From contig NZ_WBOF01000003.1 in assembly GCF_009569385.1 (NCBI RefSeq), positions 682,001 through 746,000 on the forward strand: a DNA stretch of 64,000 bases, in the 5' to 3' direction. The position numbers and the translations under genes are program-made. The notes under the pieces are model-generated. The model was not told where the DNA came from, did not search any database, and saw only the letters and a list, made by a program, of their open reading frames with translations. Positions 33,233 to 41,216 of this stretch are shown in pieces. How positions within the stretch are numbered: position 1 is the first letter of the stretch; each line of letters starts with the position of its first letter. Source of the DNA: Streptomyces kaniharaensis (GTDB taxonomy: Bacteria > Actinomycetota > Actinomycetes > Streptomycetales > Streptomycetaceae).

Positions 33233-36156
33233 CCGTGACCGGCAACGGCCAGGCCACCCGGCGACCCGCCCCACCGGGTGCGGGTGAGGAGGCCCCGGAC
33301 CCGCGCGAGCCCCTCGGTCTGCTCTTCCGCGATCTGCGGACCTCATCCGACGGCCTGACCGAACGCGAGGCCGTTCGCCGGCAGACCGTGTACGGGCCCA
33401 ACGCGCTCACCCGTCGGGAGGGCCGCCGCTGGCCGCGCGAGCTGGCCCGCCAGTTCACCCACCCCCTGGCACTGCTGCTGGCGTGCGCCGCCGTTCTGGC
33501 CGCCGTCAGCGGTGCTCCCAACCTGGCGGGCGCGATCGTGGCGGTGATCGCTCTGAACGCCCTGCTCGCCTTCGTACAGGAGCGGCAGGCCGAGCGTGCG
33601 GTGGAGGCCCTGGCCGGCTTCCTGCCCGAGGAGGCGACGGTGATCCGCGACGGCCGGCGACGGCCGGTGCCGGCGACGGAGCTGGTGCCCGGCGACGTCC
33701 TGGTGGTGGAGGAGGGCGACCGCGTGTCGGCCGACGCCCGGCTCCTGTCGGGCGGGGTGGAGGTCGATCTCTCGGCACTGACCGGCGAGTCGCTGCCGGT
33801 GTTCCGGTCCGCCGAGTTCACGGATGGCGGCGGTCCTCTGCTGGACGCCCGCGACCTGCTGTTCTCCGGTGCCTCGTGCACCGGCGGGCAGGCCCTGGCG
33901 GTGGTGACGGCGACGGGCATGCACACCGAGCTCGGCCGGGTCGCCGCGCTCAGCCAGCGCACCCGGCGCGAGGAGAGCCCGCTGGAGCACCAGGTCAAGC
34001 GGGTCGCCCGGCTGATCGCCGTGATCGCGGTCGGGGTCGGGGTCGCGTTCCTGCCGATGGGCCTGGCAGCGGGTCTGTCGCTGACCGCGGCGGTGGCCTT
34101 CGCCATCGGCCTGCTCGTCGCCAACGTGCCCGAGGGCCTGCTGCCGACGATCACCCTCGCCCTCGCCTCGGGCGTGCGCGACCTCGCCCGGCGCGGGGCG
34201 GTGGTCAAGCGGCTGTCCGCCGTGGAGACCCTCGGATCGACGACGGTGATCTGCACCGACAAGACCGGCACGCTGACCGAGAACCGGATGCGGGTCACCG
34301 AGGTGTGGACTCCGGGCACCGGGACGACCGGGACCGCCGAGCCGGGTGAGGAGGTTCTGCTGCTTGCCGACGCCGCCGCCACCTGCACCACCGCCGATCC
34401 GGCGGCGGGGCACGGGGACCCGACCGAACTCGCCCTCCTCGACCTGGCCGCCCGCCTCGGTACCGCCCGCACACCGGGCCGACGGGACCACGAGCGCCGG
34501 GCGTTGTTCCGCTTCGACCCGCACGTCAAGCTGATGACCACCGCCGACGCCCGCGATGGCGCGGTCGTCCTGCACACCAAGGGCGCCCCGGAGGAGGTGC
34601 TCACCCACGCCACCCAGCTGCTCGACCACGGCACCGCGCGCCCGCTCACCCCGGCCGACCGCACCGAGGTGGTCCACGCCGTCGGCAGGATGGCCGCACG
34701 CGGACTTCGCGTCCTCGCCGTGGCGCGGCGGCCGCTCCCGCCCGGGCAACCGCCTCCGACCCGCCGTGAGGAGGCCGAACACGACCTCTGCCTCGTCGGC
34801 CTGGTCGCCATGGCCGACCCGCCCAGGCCCGAGGTGGCGCAGGCCATCCGGCAGGCCCACCGGGCCGGTGTCACCGTGCACGTGGTCACCGGCGACAACG
34901 GGTTGACCGCGGCGGCCGTCGCCGAGCAGGTCGGCATCGGCCACCGCGGTATGCGCATCGTCACCGGCACCGAGCTCGACGCGATGGGCGACGACCGCCT
35001 GGACGCGCTGCTGGCCCGGGGCGAGGAGGTGATCTTCGCCCGCACCTCGCCCGAGGCCAAGCTGCGGATCGCCGACGCGCTGCGGTCCGAGGGCCACACC
35101 GTCGCCATGACCGGGGACGGGGTCAACGACGCGCCCGCTCTGCGACGTGCGGACATCGGCGTCGCCATGGGCCGCTCCGGCACCGAGGTCGCCCGGGAGG
35201 CCGCCACGATGGTGCTCACCGACGACGACTTCGCCACCATCGTCGCGGCCGTCGAGGAGGGGCGGCGCACCTACGACAACATCCGCAAGTTCATCGTCTA
35301 CATCTTCACCCACGCCGTTCCGGAGGTCGTCCCCTTCCTGGCCTTCGCCCTCGCCGGCGGCGCGATCCCGCTGCCGCTGACGGTGATGCAGATCCTCGCC
35401 ATCGACCTGGGCACCGACACGCTCCCGGCCCTCGCCCTCGGCCGCGAGCGCGCCGAGCCGGGGCTGATGGACCGACCGCCCCGGCCCCGCTCGGAGCGGG
35501 TGATCCGACCGGCCATGCTCGCCCGTGCCTGGGGCTTCCTCGGTCTGATCTCCGCCGCGCTGGTCATGGGCGGCTACTTCCTGACCCTCAGTGTCGGCGG
35601 GTGGCAGCCCGGCGACCCGACCGGGCCGGGTACGGCGCTGCACCTGACGTACCAACAGGCCACCACCGTCGCCTGGTTGGGCATCGTCGCCTGCCAGATC
35701 GGCACCGCCTTCGCCGCCCGTACGGACCGGGCCCCGCTGCGCGCGATCGGCGTGTTCAGCAATCCGCAGCTGCTCGGCGGCATCGGCTTCTCGCTGGCGT
35801 TCGCCGCCGCGATCGTCTACGCGCCCGCGCTGCACAGGGTGTTCGGCACGGCGGCGCTCTCCCCCGCCCAGCTGCTCACCGTGGCTCCGTTCCCGTTCCT
35901 GGTCTGGGGCGCCGACGAACTGCGCCGCGCGGTCGTCCGCCGCCACACGGCCGCGCCGACGCCCTCGGCGCCGCCCGCGCCGGTGCCGGCCGCCGCCGAG
36001 GAGACTCCGCATCATCCGCTCCCCGTCCTGCTCGCCCGGCACGGCTGGAGCGCCCACCGGCTCACCCACGCCCTCGGCGTCGGCGAGCACGCGGCCGCCG
36101 ACATCGTCGCGCACGCCCACCGGATCGCCGCCCAGCACGGACACCGAGCGCGGTGA
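33223..36156 (+). CDS. P-type cation-transporting ATPase with C-terminal extension
   Basis: A 977-residue P2-type pump. It has LTGESLPVF, the phosphorylation site CTDKTGTLTEN, KGAPEEV, TGDGVNDAPALRRADIGVAM, and M4 with VPEGLLPT as in Ca2+ and Na+/K+-type pumps. After the last membrane helix (about residue 905) comes an unusual 60-residue cytosolic tail with a proline/alanine linker and a histidine-rich helical segment (VLLARHGWSAHRLTHALGVG...). GTG 33223 is used here; GTG 33235 is possible. It is coupled to the 26-residue ORF upstream and probably controlled by the box at 33070. Confidence 0.9.
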   Translation: MGLTVTGNGQATRRPAPPGAGEEAPDPREPLGLLFRDLRTSSDGLTEREAVRRQTVYGPNALTRREGRRWPRELARQFTHPLALLLACAAVLAAVSGAPNLAGAIVAVIALNALLAFVQERQAERAVEALAGFLPEEATVIRDGRRRPVPATELVPGDVLVVEEGDRVSADARLLSGGVEVDLSALTGESLPVFRSAEFTDGGGPLLDARDLLFSGASCTGGQALAVVTATGMHTELGRVAALSQRTRREESPLEHQVKRVARLIAVIAVGVGVAFLPMGLAAGLSLTAAVAFAIGLLVANVPEGLLPTITLALASGVRDLARRGAVVKRLSAVETLGSTTVICTDKTGTLTENRMRVTEVWTPGTGTTGTAEPGEEVLLLADAAATCTTADPAAGHGDPTELALLDLAARLGTARTPGRRDHERRALFRFDPHVKLMTTADARDGAVVLHTKGAPEEVLTHATQLLDHGTARPLTPADRTEVVHAVGRMAARGLRVLAVARRPLPPGQPPPTRREEAEHDLCLVGLVAMADPPRPEVAQAIRQAHRAGVTVHVVTGDNGLTAAAVAEQVGIGHRGMRIVTGTELDAMGDDRLDALLARGEEVIFARTSPEAKLRIADALRSEGHTVAMTGDGVNDAPALRRADIGVAMGRSGTEVAREAATMVLTDDDFATIVAAVEEGRRTYDNIRKFIVYIFTHAVPEVVPFLAFALAGGAIPLPLTVMQILAIDLGTDTLPALALGRERAEPGLMDRPPRPRSERVIRPAMLARAWGFLGLISAALVMGGYFLTLSVGGWQPGDPTGPGTALHLTYQQATTVAWLGIVACQIGTAFAARTDRAPLRAIGVFSNPQLLGGIGFSLAFAAAIVYAPALHRVFGTAALSPAQLLTVAPFPFLVWGADELRRAVVRRHTAAPTPSAPPAPVPAAAEETPHHPLPVLLARHGWSAHRLTHALGVGEHAAADIVAHAHRIAAQHGHRAR

Positions 36157-36169
36157 GCTCCCGGCAACC

Positions 36170-36183
36170 GGGCCGAACGGCCC
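36170..36183. promoter_or_regulatory. DosR-box-like perfect palindrome
   Basis: GGGCCGAACGGCCC, 142 bp before the PEP synthase start at 36326 and only 13 bp after the preceding stop. A second 12-bp palindrome, GAGGGAACCCTC, is at 36264-36275, 50 bp before the same start. Confidence 0.55.
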
Positions 36184-36325
36184 TGATTCGGCGACCGACC
36201 GGGCCGGTTCCCGGGGGCGTCCGCCTCTGCGGGCGGCGACCGCCCCGGGTGGACAGTGGCAGTGAGGGAACCCTCGGCGCGTCCGGCGCTACGAGGGCAC
36301 TTTGCGAGCGCGCCTGGAGGACGCC

Positions 36326-38686
36326 ATGCGCCGTGTCATCCGCTTCCGCGGCCTCGGCCGCCAGGACGTCGGCCTGGTCGGCGGCAAGAACGCCTCGCTG
36401 GGCGAGCTGATCACCGCTCTGGGCCCCGCCGGGGTCAGGGTGCCGGACGGCTTCGCCACCACGGCCGACGCCTACCGTGAGCTGCTCGACGCCGGAGGCC
36501 TGCGGGAACGGATCGCCGCGCAGGTCGATCGGCTGCACGACGGCGCCCCGCTGGCCGAGGTCGGCGCCGCCATCCGCTCCGCCGTCCTGGCCGCTCCCCT
36601 GCCCCTGGCGCTCGAACGCGAGGTCGTGGAGGCGTACGGGCGACTCGCCCGCGAAGCCGGGCGGGAGGACCCGGACGTCGCCGTCCGCAGCAGCGCCACG
36701 GCCGAGGACCTGCCGGAGGCGAGCTTCGCCGGCCAGCAGGAGACCTTCCTCAACGTCCGGGGCGCCGAGGCCCTGCTGGAGGCCTGCCGACGGTGCTTCG
36801 CCTCGCTGTTCACCGACCGGGCGATCGACTACCGCGAGCGGATGGGCTTCGACCACCTCGCCCTGGCCCTGTCGGTCGGCGTTCAGCTGATGGTGCGCTC
36901 CGACCTCGCGGGCGCGGGCGTGGCGTTCACGCTGGACACCGAGACCGGCTTCCCCGGGGTGGTCGTCATCAGCGCCGCCTGGGGGCTGGGTGAGACGGTG
37001 GTCAGCGGCCAGGTGGACCCGGACGAGTACACGGTGTTCAAGCCGACACTCAAGGACCATCGGCTCGACCCGGTGGTCCACGTCCAGCTCGGGGCCAAGC
37101 GCCGCAAGGCCGTGTACGCCGCGAACGGCTCGACCCGGACCGTCGACACCGACGCCCGCGAGCGGGCGCGCCAGGTGCTCGGCCTCGGCGACATCCGCAC
37201 GCTCGCCGAGTGGGCCGTGGCGGTGGAGGAGCACTACGGCTGCCCGATGGACCTGGAGTGGACCAAGGACGGGATCGGCGGGCAGCTGTTCCTCGTTCAG
37301 GCCCGGCCGGAGACGGTGCAGTCCCGCCGCCACGGCGAGGTGCTGCGTCGCTTCCGGCTGACCGGCACGGGCGAGCGGCTGGTGGACGGCATCGCCGTCG
37401 GCGAGGCGATCGGGGCCGGGCCGGTGTGCGCACTCGCCGAGCCGGTCGGGCTGGAACGTTTCCCCCAGGGCGCGGTCCTGGTCACGCCGATCACCGACCC
37501 GGACTGGGAGCCGCTGATGAAGCGGGCATCCGCCATCGTGACCGACCACGGCGGGCGCACCTCGCACGCGGCGATCGTCAGCCGCGAGCTGGGCGTGCCG
37601 GCGGTGGTCGGCACCGGGTCGGCCACGGCGGTGCTGGCGGACGGTCAGGAGGTGACGGTCTCCTGCGCCGAGGGCGCGGACGGCCACGTCTACGGGGGCC
37701 TGGTCGACTACGAGGCGACCGAGACCGACCTCGGTTCACTGCCGACAACGCGTACCAAGGTGATGCTCAACCTGGCCGACCCCGGCGCCGCGTTCCGCTG
37801 GTGGCGCCTGCCGGCGGACGGCGTGGGGCTGGCCCGGACGGAGTTCGTGGTCGCCCACCAGGTGCGCGTCCACCCGATGGCGCTGGTCTACCCCGAGCGC
37901 CTGTCGGCGGAGGACCGGCGGGTCGTCGACGAGCTGGCCTACGGCTACCCGGACCGGACCGACTACTTCGTCGACCGGCTCGCCCACGGCGTAGCCCGGA
38001 TCGCCGCCTCCCGCTGGCCGGACCCCGTGGTGGTGCGCACCAGCGACTTCAAGACCAACGAGTACGCCCGGCTGATCGGCGGCACACCGTTCGAGCCGAC
38101 CGAGGCCAACCCGATGATCGGCTGGCGCGGTGCGAGCCGCTACTACGACCCCGGGTACCGCGAGGGCTTCGCCCTGGAGTGCCGGGCGCTGCGCCGAGCC
38201 CGCGACGAACTCGGACTGACCAACGTCGTGGTGATGATCCCGTTCTGCCGCACACCGCAGGAGGCCGACCGGGTGCTGGCCGTCATGGCCGACAGCGGGC
38301 TCGCCCGGGGCTCGAACGGCCTGCGGGTGTACGTCATGGCGGAGATCCCGGCCAACATCCTGCTCGCAGAGCAGTTCGCCGAACGCTTCGACGGCTTCTC
38401 GATCGGCAGCAACGACCTCACCCAGCTCACCCTCGGTGTCGACCGCGACTCCGGCCTGCTCGCCCACCTCTTCGACGAGCGGAACCCGGCCGTCACCCGC
38501 AGCATCGAGAGCCTGATCGCGACCGCCCACGCGGCCCGCCGCCACGTCGGACTCTGCGGCCAACGCCCTAGCAACGACCCGGACTTCACCCGCTTCCTGG
38601 TCCAGGCCGGGATCGACTCGATCTCCGTGACGCCGGACAGCTTCGCCGCCGTCAAGCGCGCCGTGGCCGACGCCGAACTCGGGTGA
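36326..38686 (+). CDS. ppsA: Phosphoenolpyruvate synthase (pyruvate, water dikinase)
   Basis: A 786-residue enzyme converting pyruvate and ATP to PEP, AMP and phosphate. The N-terminal ATP-grasp domain has VGGKNASLGEL and AVRSSATAEDLPEASFAGQQET. The swivelling phosphohistidine domain has H414 in TDHGGRTSHAAI. The C-terminal PEP/pyruvate barrel has the catalytic C744 in GLCGQRPSNDP. Length is typical. ATG 36326 follows GGAGG. In a hypoxia regulon the enzyme would steer carbon between glycolysis and gluconeogenesis; M. tuberculosis also has a dikinase linked to DosR, but that comparison is from memory. Confidence 0.93.
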   Translation: MRRVIRFRGLGRQDVGLVGGKNASLGELITALGPAGVRVPDGFATTADAYRELLDAGGLRERIAAQVDRLHDGAPLAEVGAAIRSAVLAAPLPLALEREVVEAYGRLAREAGREDPDVAVRSSATAEDLPEASFAGQQETFLNVRGAEALLEACRRCFASLFTDRAIDYRERMGFDHLALALSVGVQLMVRSDLAGAGVAFTLDTETGFPGVVVISAAWGLGETVVSGQVDPDEYTVFKPTLKDHRLDPVVHVQLGAKRRKAVYAANGSTRTVDTDARERARQVLGLGDIRTLAEWAVAVEEHYGCPMDLEWTKDGIGGQLFLVQARPETVQSRRHGEVLRRFRLTGTGERLVDGIAVGEAIGAGPVCALAEPVGLERFPQGAVLVTPITDPDWEPLMKRASAIVTDHGGRTSHAAIVSRELGVPAVVGTGSATAVLADGQEVTVSCAEGADGHVYGGLVDYEATETDLGSLPTTRTKVMLNLADPGAAFRWWRLPADGVGLARTEFVVAHQVRVHPMALVYPERLSAEDRRVVDELAYGYPDRTDYFVDRLAHGVARIAASRWPDPVVVRTSDFKTNEYARLIGGTPFEPTEANPMIGWRGASRYYDPGYREGFALECRALRRARDELGLTNVVVMIPFCRTPQEADRVLAVMADSGLARGSNGLRVYVMAEIPANILLAEQFAERFDGFSIGSNDLTQLTLGVDRDSGLLAHLFDERNPAVTRSIESLIATAHAARRHVGLCGQRPSNDPDFTRFLVQAGIDSISVTPDSFAAVKRAVADAELG

Positions 38687-38715
38687 CCCTCCATCCGGAG
38701 CAACCCCGCGTGCCG

Positions 38716-38729
38716 GGGGCTTGGTGCCC
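38716..38729. promoter_or_regulatory. DosR-box-like site (mycobacterial-type half)
   Basis: GGGGCTTGGTGCCC matches the mycobacterial consensus GGGACTTNNGNCCC at all but two positions and lies 47 bp before the small membrane-protein gene at 38777, the first gene of the cytochrome b operon. Confidence 0.5.
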
Positions 38730-38776
38730 GCCGAGACTGGAGCACCAGGCTCCCGGCGTTCGGAAAGGAGAACCTG

Positions 38777-38950
38777 ATGGCGGCGACACCGCTGTCGGCA
38801 CCTGTCGATCTCAATCATCCCGGGCACTACGTCCACTGGGGCGTGGTGCAGATCTCCGTGGCGAACCTGGTCGTGATCGGCGTGATGGTGCTGCTCTTCG
38901 TGGCCGCGCTGCTGCTGCCGTTCCCGAGGGGACGGCACCGCGATGACTAG
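38777..38950 (+). CDS. Small single-span membrane protein of the cytochrome b operon
   Basis: A 57-residue protein (MAATPLSAPVDLNHPGHYVH...) with one transmembrane helix (about 25-50, VQISVANLVVIGVMVLLFVAA) and a basic C-terminus. ATG 38777 has AAAGGAG upstream. It overlaps the start of the cytochrome b gene by 8 bp, so the two are tightly coupled. It is probably a small subunit that stabilises the complex. The HPGHYVHW segment before the helix might ligate a cofactor. No named family is recognised. Confidence 0.8.
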   Translation: MAATPLSAPVDLNHPGHYVHWGVVQISVANLVVIGVMVLLFVAALLLPFPRGRHRDD

Positions 38951-39554
38951 CTGGACCGGCGCGGTGCGACGGTTCGCCGTCCGTCGGCTGCCTCCGGAGA
39001 AACTGCTGCCGGACGCCCAGCCGGTGTACCTGGCCTCGTGGATCTACCTTTTCGGTGTACTCACGTTGTCCTCGCTGGTGGTGGTGCTGGTCTCCGGCGG
39101 GGTTCTGGCGCTGGAGGGCCCGGGGTGGTGGCACGCCTCCGCGGTCGGGAAGTACGTGAACAGCGTGCACCTGTGGAGCGCCGAGCTGTTCATGGCATTC
39201 ATGGTGATCCACCTGTGGGGCAAGTTCTTCATGGCCGCCTGGCGCGGGCGGCGGGCCCTGACCTGGGTGACCGGTGCGGTCACCTTCCTGGCCGCGATCG
39301 CCACGGCCTTCACCGGGTACCTGGTGCAGCAGAACTTCGACTCGCAGTGGATCTCCGGACAGGCCAAGGACGCCCTCAACGCCGTCGGGATCGGCGCCTG
39401 GTTCAACGTCCTGGACTTCGGTCAGATGTTGATGTGGCACATTGTGCTCTTCCCGCTCGTACTGGTGCTGCTGACGGCCTGGCACATCCTCCTGGTCCGC
39501 ACGCGCGGTATCGTGCCGCCGATCGACGCCGCACCGCCGGAGACGACGTCGTGA
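38943..39554 (+). CDS. Cytochrome b (b6-like) N-terminal domain protein
   Basis: A 203-residue membrane protein with four predicted helices and four histidines positioned as two b-heme ligand pairs: H76 and H90 in one helix, H166 and H181 in another. This is the pattern of cytochrome b6 or the N-terminal half of cytochrome b in quinol-oxidising complexes. No Rieske protein or cytochrome c is encoded nearby, so it is not a normal bc1 complex. It is coupled by overlap to both neighbours (ATG inside the upstream gene; GTGA with the next). It probably exchanges electrons with menaquinone. Confidence 0.87.
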   Translation: MTSWTGAVRRFAVRRLPPEKLLPDAQPVYLASWIYLFGVLTLSSLVVVLVSGGVLALEGPGWWHASAVGKYVNSVHLWSAELFMAFMVIHLWGKFFMAAWRGRRALTWVTGAVTFLAAIATAFTGYLVQQNFDSQWISGQAKDALNAVGIGAWFNVLDFGQMLMWHIVLFPLVLVLLTAWHILLVRTRGIVPPIDAAPPETTS

Positions 39555-40525
39555 GGCGCTCCGGCACGCCGGAGGCGGCCGACTTCCCCACCCGCCCGTA
39601 CGACCTGATCAAGGAGTTCACCATCGTCCTGGTGGTGGTCGCCCTGCTGAGCGCGGGCCTGGCCGCGTTGTTCTCGTCGCCGGACGAGAAGCCGATCACC
39701 CTGGCGGTCTGGTCGACCGCCGACCCGGCCGACTTCACTGCCACGGCGGTCGCGGAACTCGCGGGCACCAGCACCTCGGCGGGCTACGGCCCGCCCTACA
39801 ACTACACCCCGGGCGCCGGGCAGAAGATCGGCCCGGTCGGACTGCAGCGCGCCGCCGGGGTGCGCATCCCGGTCGACCCAGCCGAGGACTTCGTGCTGCG
39901 TCCACTGCGCCAGTCACCCGAGCCCGCCGAGGTCACCGCCGCGCTCACGACCTGGAGCACAGCCTCGGCCGACCAACGGCAGTCCTGGAGTTCGGCGTAC
40001 GCCGACGCGCTGGACAAGGCCCCGGACGGCGATCCGGCCAAGGTGGCCCCCGGCGACTACGGCCCGGTGCCGACGCTCACAGCCGGGCTGCTGGCCCTCG
40101 CCCAGTCCGGCGCACTGGACGGCCAGCTGCTGGCGCAGGGGCGCTTCTACCAGACCGACTACACCCGACCGATGCTCTTCCTCTCCAACGGCTCCTACCT
40201 CTCGGACCAGGCGACCGCCCAGCACCTGACCGGCAGCCAGTGGGGCATGATGAACGAGACCGGCAACTATCCGGGCCAGGCCTGGCTGTGGCTGTACACC
40301 TTCTGGTACCAGATCGACCCGTTCAAGACCTCGAAGAACGCGGACGCGGAGGTCTGGGCGATCATGGCTGTGCTCAGTCTGGCGCTGGTTCTGGTCCCCT
40401 TCATCCCGGGCCTCAGATCCGTTCCCCGCTGGACCCGGGTGTACCGCCTGATCTGGCGTGACTACTACCGGGGCGAACCTCGGCCCAGCCGCAGCACCCG
40501 TGGTCCTGGGAAGGCGGCGGGCTGA
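39551..40525 (+). CDS. Membrane-anchored subunit of the cytochrome b complex (unknown family)
   Basis: A 324-residue protein with a helix near the N-terminus (about 23-42, FTIVLVVVALLSAGLAALF), an extracytoplasmic domain of roughly 220 residues rich in aromatic and Gly/Pro segments (YGPPYNYTPGAGQKIGPVGLQ; NETGNYPGQAWLWLYTFWYQ), a second helix (about 276-296) and a basic cytosolic tail (YRLIWRDYYRG). No CxxCH heme motif or iron-sulfur cysteine set is seen. Translation is coupled to cytochrome b (GTGA overlap). By position it corresponds to the C-terminal half or a partner of cytochrome b, but I recognise no named family. Confidence 0.75.
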   Translation: MRRSGTPEAADFPTRPYDLIKEFTIVLVVVALLSAGLAALFSSPDEKPITLAVWSTADPADFTATAVAELAGTSTSAGYGPPYNYTPGAGQKIGPVGLQRAAGVRIPVDPAEDFVLRPLRQSPEPAEVTAALTTWSTASADQRQSWSSAYADALDKAPDGDPAKVAPGDYGPVPTLTAGLLALAQSGALDGQLLAQGRFYQTDYTRPMLFLSNGSYLSDQATAQHLTGSQWGMMNETGNYPGQAWLWLYTFWYQIDPFKTSKNADAEVWAIMAVLSLALVLVPFIPGLRSVPRWTRVYRLIWRDYYRGEPRPSRSTRGPGKAAG

Positions 40526-40710
40526 CGGACACCGGCAGACGGGACGGCGACCGCCGGTCAGCAGATCGGGAGCAGTTGTTCGCGGCGAGCATGTGGACCA
40601 CGCGTCCCGATTGTCCGCGTCTCCGACCAGCCGCGGTCAGACCGAGCGAGGCGGGGGAAGCCGGCGCCCCGGACGGTGCCGTGGACCTCGATTCATCTGC
40701 AGCGCGGCGT

Positions 40711-41211
40711 TCATTGCCCCGGTGCGTCCGCCTGACGCTCGTCCACGGCCCGGCGGACTTCGGCGACGGCGCGCGGCACCGCGTCGGCGACAGCCGGGCT
40801 CAGGCCCTCGCCGATCGAGAAGTCCGCACCCTCCACCGCGACGATCAGCAGCTCGCGCGGCAGCTTCGCGAGCGCGGCGGCCAGGGCGACGGCGTGACCG
40901 AGGCCGAGGCCGTGGGTGCCGACCGCCGCGTCGTCATCCGCGAGGGGATCCGCCAGCAGGTGGTCGGCGTCGACGGTGACCTGATGAATCCGGCCCGGCT
41001 CACCCGGGTGGCTGTGCACCGCGTCGACCACGACCGCGAGATCGGCCCCCTCCCACAGCTCCATCAGCCGGGTGGGCTCACCGTCGCACAGGGTGAGCCG
41101 GTCGGTAGCGAGCCCCTCGGCCGCGAGCTCCGCGAGGACGGCCACGGCGACGCCGTCGTCGTGGCGGTACTCGTTGCCGACGCCGATGACGACGATCCGG
41201 TACTCGTCCAT
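40711..41211 (-). CDS. Hydrogenase maturation protease
   Basis: A 166-residue HycI/HyaD-type endopeptidase (VVIGVGNEYRHDDGVAVAVL; AVVVDAVHSH; THGLGLGHAVALA) that removes the C-terminal extension of the large hydrogenase subunit after nickel insertion. The nickel-sensing acidic residues and histidine of the family are present in those segments. ATG 41211 is 5 bp after the large-subunit stop, making it the last gene of the hydrogenase operon. Its substrate is presumably the extension after H422 of that subunit. Confidence 0.88.
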   Translation of the reverse strand: MDEYRIVVIGVGNEYRHDDGVAVAVLAELAAEGLATDRLTLCDGEPTRLMELWEGADLAVVVDAVHSHPGEPGRIHQVTVDADHLLADPLADDDAAVGTHGLGLGHAVALAAALAKLPRELLIVAVEGADFSIGEGLSPAVADAVPRAVAEVRRAVDERQADAPGQ

Positions 41212-41216
41212 GCCCG

